Positions 48,862-55,732 of a stretch of DNA of 55,732 nt are shown piece by piece. The notes below the pieces were generated by a model. The model worked only from the letters and a program-made list of their open reading frames with translations, was not told where the DNA came from and did not search any database. Numbering within the stretch: position 1 is the stretch's first letter; each line of letters opens with the position of its first letter. The stretch comes from Propionivibrio sp. (GTDB lineage: Bacteria; Pseudomonadota; Gammaproteobacteria; Burkholderiales; Rhodocyclaceae). The stretch covers positions 1 through 55,732 of the forward strand of contig NZ_JAEUOI010000175.1 in assembly GCF_016790145.1 (NCBI RefSeq). The letters run 5' to 3'. The position numbers were made by a program, and so were the translations under genes.

Positions 48862-48930
48862 CGGCGGGCGATTGTGGATCGGATCGTTGTCGGAAAACGC
48901 CTGGCCGACCGGGGTGAGCGCTGCCAGCTT

Positions 48931-51027
48931 TTAGATCATGGCGACGCGGATGGCATCACTGCCGGTGCTGCCGCTGAGGTTCGTAATGGCCGCATAGATG
49001 TTGCTGCCATAGGCCGCATTCAGTGCGTTGGCCAGATTCTGCACGGCGACGACCCCGTTGTTCTGGATTTCCATCAGACCGACGACGTCGGCATTGACGG
49101 CTTTTATCGCGGCGACGATCTTGGCTTGCTGGCGGGCGAACTCGGAAGCATTGTCGGCGCCGCGGCAATTGGCGGCTGACGTTGCGCCGCCGAGGGTACA
49201 CCCCTGGCCGCTCTGGCCATCGCTCGTCTTGCCGTCGGTAAAGGTGGTGAAATAGTTTAGTACGTTGAAGCTGGCCACCTTGATGCTGCCGCCGACGCTG
49301 GCGGGAGCCGCCGTGCGCGTATTGTCACGGCTGAACACCGGGATCGCCGTAGGATGCAGTTTGTAGTCGCGCTGGCCGGTGCCGCTGGAGGTGATCAGGC
49401 CATGGTCGATTATGCCGGTCAGGTCGTGCACCGTGTCACCGGCGCGCAGCGTGTTGTCGGCACCGATGTAGGGAATCGGGTTGGGGTTCTGGGCGCTTGA
49501 ACCATCGTCGAGGACGATGCGGCGGCGCGCATTCCCGTCGGCCTGGGCGAAGGCTTCCGGCGAGCCGGGTGCGAAGTGGTTGGTCGGAATTTCCATGCGG
49601 CCATCGGCGGCAAGGGTGACCTGGCCGTAGCGGCCCAGGAAATAGTTCTGCGAGACGGTCAGTGGGGTGACGATGCGCACCAGCATGCCCTCGTAGCGTT
49701 CCAGCTCGCCTTCGACGGTTTCCGGCAGCACGATGTCGGTCGGCGCCACGGTGAAACTGCTGCCCAGCACCTGCACATTGGTCGGGCCGGTCAGTTCGGT
49801 AACGGTGCTGAACTCCGCCACTGTCGCGGTAAGGCGTAGTTTCTGGCCGACCGTCACGCTGTTGCCCGGGGCATAGACGAAGATGCCGTCGGAGGTGGTG
49901 ACGTTGCCGTCGCCGCTTTCATCCTGCAGGTAGTAGCCGCCCAGATTGGGGAAGACGGCAGAAACGATGCCTTCGGTGGTCACGGTCTGGTTAACGAGCG
50001 GGCTGGCGCTACCGTCACCCTGGATGTCGTAGATGCGGGTGACGGCCGCGGCCGGCTGGACCGTGACGGCGACGGTGCACGTGGCGCTCTGCGCCTCGTC
50101 GTTGTTAAACAGCACCGGCACGCTGTAGTTGCCGGTCGCCACACTGGCGGCGACCGAGACGCTGGCTGTGGCGCTGCCGCCTTCACCGGCGGCAGGGGTG
50201 ATCGAATCAAGCGTAATACCGGGCGGCAGGCTGCCGTTGGCGACAATGCCATTGACCGTGCTGTCGGCATCGCTGGCGCTGATGGCTACGCTGCCGCCTA
50301 TGCCCTGATCTGCGACAAGGGCGGGGCAGGAAGCGACGATGGGCTGGTTGATTGCGACTCCACCACAAGCGGACAAGGGGCTGGCGCTGTTGCGCGGCGC
50401 CGGAGCACCGGTTTCGAAATCAGCGCTGTTGGTGTTGCTGTCGATGCAGCCGCCGGCCTTGCGGAAAATAGCCGTAGCGGCGGACGGGGCGGTGGCGGCA
50501 GAACCCTCCGCGAAATTGGCGTTGCCGAAACCGACCAGATCGACGATCTGGGCGAGTTGGGCTGTTGAGCACGGCGTGGAGCCGCCGTTGCAGCCGAGGC
50601 CGGTGGCGGAGCTGACCAGAACGACCTTGCCGGCCGTTCCCGACATGTTTTGCGTACCACTGGCGTCGGCGCTGATCAGGGCGATGCCGTTGGTACCACC
50701 ACTGGCCTGCTGGACAAGGAAATACTGCCCAGGCAGCAGCGAAGTGCTGGGCAAGGCAACCACCGCATTGGCGGCAAAGTTGCCAGTACCGGTAGCGCTG
50801 GCGTACTGCACGGACCAGCCGTTCAGGCTGACCGTGCTGTTGCCGGCGTTGAACAATTCGACGTAATCGTTCCTGTACGTCGCTCCGCTATTACCGCCGG
50901 CGCCGTAAATCTGGCTGATGACCACCGGGCCGGCGAAAGCGACTGAGGAAGTGAACAGGCCGGCAGCCACAAGGGCAGCGAAAATCCGCCTTGGTACGGG
51001 CGCGTCGGGAAACCGGGTGTTATTCAT
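48931..51027 (-). CDS. N-terminal part of the extracellular nuclease (ExeM/NucH-like), ended by an in-frame TAA
   Basis: From the ATG at 51027 this part has 698 residues: signal peptide (FAALVAAGLFTSSVAFAG), lamin-tail domain (about 30-150: VVISQIYGAGGNSG, YVELFNAGNSTVSLNGWSV), Ig-like domains, an OB-fold-like region (GIFVYAPGNSVTVGQKLRL) and the start of the nuclease domain (IKVASFNVLNYFTTFTDGK). It ends GSDAIRVAMI then TAA, where the family usually has Tyr-Lys. Sequence identity to the family continues in the same frame after the stop. Such nucleases release phosphate from extracellular DNA. Unless the stop is read through, the product is inactive. Confidence 0.88.
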   Translation of the reverse strand: MNNTRFPDAPVPRRIFAALVAAGLFTSSVAFAGPVVISQIYGAGGNSGATYRNDYVELFNAGNSTVSLNGWSVQYASATGTGNFAANAVVALPSTSLLPGQYFLVQQASGGTNGIALISADASGTQNMSGTAGKVVLVSSATGLGCNGGSTPCSTAQLAQIVDLVGFGNANFAEGSAATAPSAATAIFRKAGGCIDSNTNSADFETGAPAPRNSASPLSACGGVAINQPIVASCPALVADQGIGGSVAISASDADSTVNGIVANGSLPPGITLDSITPAAGEGGSATASVSVAASVATGNYSVPVLFNNDEAQSATCTVAVTVQPAAAVTRIYDIQGDGSASPLVNQTVTTEGIVSAVFPNLGGYYLQDESGDGNVTTSDGIFVYAPGNSVTVGQKLRLTATVAEFSTVTELTGPTNVQVLGSSFTVAPTDIVLPETVEGELERYEGMLVRIVTPLTVSQNYFLGRYGQVTLAADGRMEIPTNHFAPGSPEAFAQADGNARRRIVLDDGSSAQNPNPIPYIGADNTLRAGDTVHDLTGIIDHGLITSSGTGQRDYKLHPTAIPVFSRDNTRTAAPASVGGSIKVASFNVLNYFTTFTDGKTSDGQSGQGCTLGGATSAANCRGADNASEFARQQAKIVAAIKAVNADVVGLMEIQNNGVVAVQNLANALNAAYGSNIYAAITNLSGSTGSDAIRVAMI

Positions 51028-51080
51028 GGGAATTCTCCGTTGTATTCGGCCCGCGCACACGGAGGCGCAGGCCGGCGAAT

Positions 51081-51113
51081 AAAGAACGCCCCCGCTGTTC
51101 GGGCGGAGGCGTT
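51081..51113 (-). terminator. intercistronic hairpin between PEP-CTERM 3 and the nuclease
   Basis: AACGCCTCCGC/GCGGGGGCGTT pairs (arms 51085-51095 and 51103-51113) with TTCTTTATT following on the minus strand. It is a likely partial terminator inside the operon, like the one between PEP-CTERM 1 and the PstS-like gene. Confidence 0.65.
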
Positions 51114-51128
51114 GGCAGTGGCGAGGAC

Positions 51129-51893
51129 TTAACGAACCACGCGACGGCGGGCGATTGCGCCAATCAGCCCAAGACCGGCCAGGAAAAGGGCGTAGCTTTC
51201 GGGTTCCGGGACGGCCGTTATGGTGAAGGCGGTGGTATTCGGAACGCTTGTCGCATAGCTTCCATCGGTGGTATCGACCGTCCAGTTGGCCGCGTTATTC
51301 ACCAGAGCCCTGTAGTTAACGAAGCTGGTCTCACCGTTTCGGCTGCCGTTGTACTCGGCGTAATCCGGAGTGGCTGAGGTAGCATAGGTATTCAGACGTA
51401 TTGCGTTGTCACCCTCGGTCAGGCCGGTGCCATCCAGTGGACCATTGGAAGTAAAGCTGCCGTTGGTAATGGCGGAGAGGAAGGTAGTCGGAGTGGTTGC
51501 AGCAGTTCCAAGGTAGGCGTAAATCGTTTCGTTGGAGTTGGCGATGCCCCAGTTGGAGCTTCCGGACACGGTAACGCGACTAAGGGTGCCTACGGAAGAA
51601 CTGAGCGTGGTTTTGTCGTACGCACTGAAGCGTACGACGGAGCCGGCTGCGATTGCGCTGGAACCGCTGTTCCATTGGTTAAAACTTTCACCGGTATTAA
51701 ATGCGCCGCTGACAAACTCGTTGTCGGAGAAGTAAATGTTGGTATTGGCTGCGATGTTGGTGAGAGCAACGAAAGACAGACCATCCTCGTCCGCATTGAA
51801 AGAAGTGAAGGCGATGTCGCCGGTATTGAGTGCAGCGTGGGCGCTGACGCCGGAGGCGGCGAGCAGGACAGCAAGCAGAGTTTTTCGGATCAT
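51129..51893 (-). CDS. PEP-CTERM-anchored exported protein 3
   Basis: The 254-residue protein has a signal peptide (IRKTLLAVLLAASGVSAHA), a beta-rich middle that starts ALNTGDIAFTSFNADEDGL and resembles lamin-tail-like or adhesion PEP-CTERM proteins, and the tail VPEPESYALFLAGLGLIGA with IARRR. It is first in the operon with the nuclease, 101 bases upstream of the nuclease start and separated from it by a hairpin. Confidence 0.9.
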   Translation of the reverse strand: MIRKTLLAVLLAASGVSAHAALNTGDIAFTSFNADEDGLSFVALTNIAANTNIYFSDNEFVSGAFNTGESFNQWNSGSSAIAAGSVVRFSAYDKTTLSSSVGTLSRVTVSGSSNWGIANSNETIYAYLGTAATTPTTFLSAITNGSFTSNGPLDGTGLTEGDNAIRLNTYATSATPDYAEYNGSRNGETSFVNYRALVNNAANWTVDTTDGSYATSVPNTTAFTITAVPEPESYALFLAGLGLIGAIARRRVVR

Positions 51894-52010
51894 GGTTTTC
51901 CCCAGGCTAAGTTGTATGGTGGACCTTGGCTACTCGCATTTCAATTGCGAGGCTGATTCCGAGCTTAGGAGGGTAAAGTGACAATCATTACCTCGTGCAT
52001 TGCAAGAATC

Positions 52011-52028
52011 ATGATCCGAATGGACTAG
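52011..52028. promoter_or_regulatory. 18-bp palindrome-related site 4 (PEP-CTERM 3/nuclease operon)
   Basis: ATGATCCGAATGGACTAG matches site 1 at 14 of 18 positions. It lies 117 bases before the PEP-CTERM 3 start. It shares the run GGATCATGAT with site 5 when both are read toward their genes. Confidence 0.6.
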
Positions 52029-53073
52029 TCGCCCCTGTAAATGATGAGGGATTTCCTGTTTGCCGGCGCTCTTTGTCCAGGTCGCGTTTTCCATCTCATG
52101 GACCGGAAAAATTGCCCAATGACCAGACTGCCGATTATGAATTATCATGTTCGATGATACTGAACTGAAACTTTCGGGCAGGCTGAAAGCATCATGCAGC
52201 AATGCATGTAGCGAATCAGTGCCAATCACCCTGTTGGTGGATCAAGGAGTGAAGTATCGCTTGTCAAAATTCATCGGCTAATACCTGAATGGAATGAACA
52301 CATACGGTGCGATGGCGACCCAGGCCAGCACGGCAACCCAGAAACGTCATTCGAGCAGATTGTAGTTGGCGAGCAGCTTGGACCATGAACGGCCGCCAAC
52401 ATAATGAAAAAATAGAAACGCGAAGGCAACAGTAAGCGCCATTAAAAAACAGTCCGATGCAAAGCGCTCTGAACTGAATCTGGCGGATAACGCCGCATAT
52501 AACCCCAATGACGATGCCCAATCATAAGATGCCAATGGTATAATAGATCAGGTGGGAGCCAGATTCATCGATGTATTTGCCAAAAGCGAACTGGCGAATG
52601 GCAGCATTTCCAGCGAGACCGCCAACATCACAATCCAGGTAATCAGGTATTTCCACATGCTCGATCACCTGCACCAATACTGCTTGTAGCTGACGCCGCA
52701 CCGATCTGGGCATATCCGGCCATGGCTTCTCCGCAGAACGCAGCCCGGCTGCATTGACGTTTGGGATTTGCTTCGAATAGCAGCGACCAATTATAAAGAA
52801 GTACGCATAAGTCATGCCTGCAGGTACGTTGAATGCTTCCTCATAACCGGCTTTGCTGGCGGCATCGAAGGAGCATGCTTGCAAGGTCAGTAACCCATAC
52901 GGGAACGATGTCGCGGAAAGAATAAACGTTGCTCTTGAAAGTATTGCAACAATCTGGACCCCCATGCCAAGATCTTTTGCCATTGGCTAAACCGATGGTA
53001 TGAAAGTTAAGAAGACAGAGAACCACTCTCGTCAGATTGTGGCTTCTGAAGTCACGCTCAATAAAAGGAGGAA
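52029..53073. other. decayed, gene-poor stretch with membrane-protein fragments
   Basis: About 1 kb here is more AT-rich than its surroundings and has no frame that looks like an intact gene. Minus-strand fragments such as MALTVAFAFLFFHYVGGRSW (about 52380-52440), WVAVLAWVAIAPYVFIPFRY after an in-frame TGA (about 52285-52345), and MWKYLITWIVMLAVSLEMLP (about 52600-52660) look like pieces of a small polytopic membrane protein broken by stops and frameshifts. I cannot name the family. Confidence 0.45.
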
Positions 53074-53091
53074 ATGATCTGAATGGATCAT
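53074..53091. promoter_or_regulatory. 18-bp palindrome, site 5 (PEP-CTERM 4 gene)
   Basis: ATGATCTGAATGGATCAT has perfect 6-base arms (ATGATC/GATCAT). It is closest to site 4 and matches site 1 at 12 of 18. It lies 126 bases before the PEP-CTERM 4 start, a spacing close to sites 3 and 4. Confidence 0.6.
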
Positions 53092-53217
53092 GATAAATGG
53101 CAGTGCCGAACGTCACCGTGTAACAAAGCCATAGGATGATAAGCACGTTGCCCGATGGACACTCTGGTTCGTAGGCAGCCCCGACCATTTACTCATCAAC
53201 ACGAGCGAGAAACGACC

Positions 53218-54150
53218 ATGAAAATCCTGAAATGTGCTGCTGCGGCCCTGGCTGTGGCATTTGCTTCTGTTCCGGCAGTTGCCGGGACTACTCTCACACC
53301 CAATCTCAAAGCCAGTGCCTTTATCACCGAAACTGGCGACAAATCTTCCTTCAACTGGTCCGTCGATTTATCCCCCTTGCTGACCTTCAATTCCACAACC
53401 GGAGCAATCGGCGTCGTCGACAAAACATACAATGGTGTCAATCTGAACAACGATTCCGGCGGCTGGGCCTGGAAGACGCAGAATATCATCAACCCTGGCG
53501 ACGGAAAGATTATCGCCACCAAGGAAGGCTGGCGCTGGAACTCCTGGGATCACCAGGACGGTACAAAGAACACAATCGAAAACGCAGGCAACCCTTGGCG
53601 CTCGACGTTCATGCTCGACGCCGTCGGTGGCAACGTTGATCCAATCATGACGTACGGCTTTTCAGCAAAGAACAACACGGCCTTCACCCAGACCTATACC
53701 TTTGCCATCGGCGAAGCCATCGTACCGACGATTTCCGGTGCCTATACGGTCTACGCCGATATCGCCGGCAGCCTGACCAACGGCGTCGCCGGCTCCAACG
53801 TCCAGATCACTCCGGTCAATGCCAAGTTGCAGACACTGCGTCTGTCCACCGACAACGGCACTACTTTCGTCAATGCCGGCGTCGATGTCGGCATTGCGGC
53901 GACCAATGGCACCGCAAAGGGGTCTTACACCTACGGCCCCTTTGCGGCAAATAACAGCGGCAGCGGCAGTTACAACTATTGGGAAATCGAAACCAAGTTC
54001 AAGCTCAGCGGTGGTAACGATGTCGCTACGATGAGCGGTTACGCTGAAATCACCCCGGTTCCAGAACCCGAAAATTTCGCCCTTTTTCTGGCCGGTCTCG
54101 GCCTTATCGGCGCCATCGTGCGCCGTCGCGACAGCCACGTCAGACGCTAA
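53218..54150 (+). CDS. PEP-CTERM-anchored exported protein 4
   Basis: The 310-residue protein has a signal peptide (ILKCAAAALAVAFASVPAVA), a beta-rich body with several aromatic-Gly segments (WSVDLSPLLTFNSTTGAIGV, IGEAIVPTISGAYTVYADI) and the tail VPEPENFALFLAGLGLIGA with IVRRR. I chose the ATG at 53218 because the signal peptide begins there; the frame continues upstream to 53155 without support. It stands alone, with its own palindromic site and terminator. Confidence 0.9.
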   Translation: MKILKCAAAALAVAFASVPAVAGTTLTPNLKASAFITETGDKSSFNWSVDLSPLLTFNSTTGAIGVVDKTYNGVNLNNDSGGWAWKTQNIINPGDGKIIATKEGWRWNSWDHQDGTKNTIENAGNPWRSTFMLDAVGGNVDPIMTYGFSAKNNTAFTQTYTFAIGEAIVPTISGAYTVYADIAGSLTNGVAGSNVQITPVNAKLQTLRLSTDNGTTFVNAGVDVGIAATNGTAKGSYTYGPFAANNSGSGSYNYWEIETKFKLSGGNDVATMSGYAEITPVPEPENFALFLAGLGLIGAIVRRRDSHVRR

Positions 54151-54171
54151 ACCGGCTGTCGAACGCTAAAC

Positions 54172-54202
54172 CGGCCCGCCGATCGGAGGGCCGTTTTCTT
54201 TT
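54172..54202 (+). terminator. rho-independent terminator after PEP-CTERM 4
   Basis: The stem CGGCCC/GGGCCG (54172-54177 and 54188-54193) is followed by TTTTCTTTTT. The 54203-54633 interval beyond it holds no gene I can support. Confidence 0.85.
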
Positions 54203-54633
54203 TCAAGAGCAGTGCTATTGGCGAATGAGTTGCCCTCACCTGAGCGTTGCACAATGAATTTAAAAGTATATTTTCATTGATCTCGCATAGTTAAGGATGA
54301 TCGACCGTTACGACACAGGAAAGGGAATGCAGAACCGTGTATTCAGTTGTGAGAAACAAGGCGGTTAAGGATTCACTCGTAACGTAGTCCTGGCCGAGTT
54401 TTTCCATTCTACAAAATATAGTAGCGCCATGAAACCCAGACTAGATCAATAGTGCCGCCGGCTGAAGCGGAAAATTTTACAGGCCCCGGACTTTGGTGCT
54501 CATAAAGGATACCAATGCGGACAAGAACAATCGTCAGATTACGGGATGGTAGCCTGGTTCTGACTCGATCAGCTGCGCAGCGGACATTGATTCGTATCTG
54601 CAAAAAGCCGCTGCTAGGTACAGTTCCTCAGAC

Positions 54634-55732
54634 TCACAGCCTGAGCAGCTCCAGCCGTGCCAGAAGTTCACTCGGGTATTCGATTTCGGTGTGTACGGCT
54701 CCTGCGTAGAGAGCACCCTCGTTGCCGTCGAGCGTCAGCAGTTCGCCCTCATGCAGCCTCGTATCTCCTAGCGTGATGGTGCGTGCGTCCTCGTCGATTT
54801 GCAGTTCCGCGCAGCCGACGAGACAGACCTTGCCCAACTGACGCGCCACGTCGGCGGCATGGGAGGTACGCGCGCCGCGCTGGGTGAGCAGACCGGTGGC
54901 CGATTCGAGAGCGCCGAGATCGCTGGTCTCGGCGTCACGACGAACCAGAATGACCGGCACGCCGGCACCGTGGCGAGCGAGGGCACGTGCTTCGTCGAGC
55001 GCTACTTCGCCGCAGGCCACCCCGCTGCTGGCACTGACGGCCCGCGCGAGCGGCGCCAGTAGCGCACCATTCCGGGCGACGATGCGGGGCAGCGCCAGCG
55101 CGTCCCGGCCCAGCCCGGCAGTGCGCTCGCGCGCGAGATCAGCCTCGATCAGGCCTGCGTCGAGCATGTCAAATGCCATGCGCGCGGCGGCGTAGGGCGT
55201 GCGTTTGCCGGCGCGGGTCTGGAGCATGTACAGCCGGGCGTCCTGGACGGTGAACTCGAAATCCTGCATGTCGGCAAAGGTGTTTTCGAGTCGCCGGGCA
55301 GCATCCTGCAACGCCAGCCAGACTTCCGGCAGGACAACAGCCAGTTCGTCATGCCCATGGGCACTGCGCCGCCCCGACACCACGTCTTCGCCCTGCGCAT
55401 TGAAGAGAAAATCCACCCACAAGGCTGGCTCACCGGTGGCCGGGTTGCGGGTGAAACCGACGCCGGCGCCGGATTGCCCGCCCGAATTGCCGAATACCAT
55501 GCTCTGCACGGTGACGGCCGTCCCGATCATGTCGGGTATGCTGTTCAGGCGTCGATACTCGCAGGCCTTGGCGGACTGCCAGGAGGCAAAGACGGCCTCG
55601 ATCGCCCCCGCAAGCTGCTGTCCGCAATCTTGCGGGAACGGGTGGCCTGACGCTTGCGCATAAACTTCGAGAAATCGATGCGTGAGTTCCCTCAACTCGG
55701 CAAAGTCGAGCTCGCGTTCATCGCGCGTGCCG
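54634..55732 (-). CDS. pyruvate phosphate dikinase-like protein, partial, lacking the C-terminal barrel
   Basis: The frame is open to the window edge (GTRDERELDFAEL at its upstream end), so the N-terminus is missing. The visible part resembles PPDK: MVFGNSGGQSGAGVGFTRNP and LFNAQGEDVVSGRR from the ATP-grasp domain, then the phosphohistidine swivel domain with LTQRGARTSHAADVARQLG (catalytic His in TSHA). It stops about 40 residues after the swivel domain, whereas a full PPDK has another 350 or so residues forming the PEP/pyruvate barrel. It may be a natural two-domain variant or a truncated gene. PPDK swaps phosphate between ATP/Pi and PEP. Confidence 0.82.
   Translation of the reverse strand, partial: GTRDERELDFAELRELTHRFLEVYAQASGHPFPQDCGQQLAGAIEAVFASWQSAKACEYRRLNSIPDMIGTAVTVQSMVFGNSGGQSGAGVGFTRNPATGEPALWVDFLFNAQGEDVVSGRRSAHGHDELAVVLPEVWLALQDAARRLENTFADMQDFEFTVQDARLYMLQTRAGKRTPYAAARMAFDMLDAGLIEADLARERTAGLGRDALALPRIVARNGALLAPLARAVSASSGVACGEVALDEARALARHGAGVPVILVRRDAETSDLGALESATGLLTQRGARTSHAADVARQLGKVCLVGCAELQIDEDARTITLGDTRLHEGELLTLDGNEGALYAGAVHTEIEYPSELLARLELLRL

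Noticed and set aside
52841-53188. 115-residue minus-strand frame
   Set aside because: No motif, starts inside the PEP-CTERM 4 leader and overlaps the palindrome; composition is unlike a real gene.
51894-53217. sigma-54 type -24/-12 promoters before PEP-CTERM genes
   Set aside because: PEP-CTERM genes of some relatives use RpoN, so I looked for GG-N10-GC. The candidates (for example GGAATCAGCCTCGC before PEP-CTERM 3) are poor, and no consistent element was found at the five palindrome promoters.
54203-54633. short frames in the gap before the dikinase-like gene
   Set aside because: All are under 65 codons, without motifs or ribosome sites.

Overview
The window looks like a chromosomal segment of a betaproteobacterium, most likely a Rhodocyclales member. 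This is inferred from four PEP-CTERM proteins, two EpsA-type LuxR regulators linked to PEP-CTERM systems, the GC-rich codon use and the gene set; no rRNA or marker gene is present to prove it. Almost everything is on the minus strand. No tRNA, rRNA, CRISPR array or intact insertion sequence was seen.

Layout. 1-1.6 kb: a sirtuin and a SpoT-like HD hydrolase, then a decayed stretch. 2.0-4.1 kb: a lytic transglycosylase and an undecaprenyl-phosphate sugar transferase. 4.3-10.1 kb: a secretion operon gspG-gspF-gspE followed by PilM/PilN/PilO/PilP-like genes. 10.3-13.4 kb: a PhoB-like response regulator, a coiled-coil exported protein and a porin. 13.6-16.8 kb: tonB, two exbD and an ExbB fused to a periplasmic DUF2341/LamG-like region. 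16.9-30.1 kb: a 3793-residue filamentous-haemagglutinin-like exoprotein and its TpsB transporter. 30.3-32.7 kb: a PstS-like exported protein and a PEP-CTERM protein. 33.1-34.7 kb: an EpsA regulator and an exported ankyrin protein. 35.0-35.3 kb: a truncated PIN toxin gene. 35.4-38.9 kb: a secretin (gspD) with three pseudopilins. 39.2-41.5 kb, plus strand: a second EpsA, a CAAX-type protease and a small unknown protein. 42-45.7 kb: alkaline phosphatase, a PEP-CTERM protein and a small exported protein. 45.9-47.8 kb: a GGDEF-EAL protein. 47.9-51.9 kb: an extracellular nuclease split by one in-frame stop, with a PEP-CTERM protein upstream. 52-53.1 kb: decayed sequence. 53.2-54.2 kb: a fourth PEP-CTERM protein. 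54.6 kb to the end: a dikinase-like gene running off the window.

The main result comes from the intergenic sequence. Two families of regulatory site divide the locus. Pho-box-like 11-bp-period direct repeats (CTGTMAY heptamers) lie in front of the machinery and regulators: the sugar transferase, the gspG operon, the ankyrin-epsA operon, the gspD operon, the GGDEF-EAL gene and a small unknown gene. A different element, an 18-bp palindrome related to ATAGTCCGAACGGACTAT, lies in front of five cargo operons: tpsB-fhaB, PEP-CTERM/PstS-like, exported protein/alkaline phosphatase/PEP-CTERM, PEP-CTERM/nuclease, and a lone PEP-CTERM gene. The simplest model is a phosphate-starvation cascade. PhoB turns on a type II-like secretion apparatus plus an EpsA regulator, and a second factor, possibly EpsA, turns on the exported phosphorus-scavenging and surface-matrix proteins through the palindrome. 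The cascade is an inference; the sites themselves are seen in the sequence.

The apparatus is also unusual. It combines a GspD/E/F/G core with PilMNOP-like inner-membrane parts, a two-partner exoprotein, a dedicated TonB-ExbBD motor with an outsized ExbB, and PEP-CTERM proteins. From memory, similar gene sets appear in SEED annotations under the name predicted secretion system X; I cannot verify that here.
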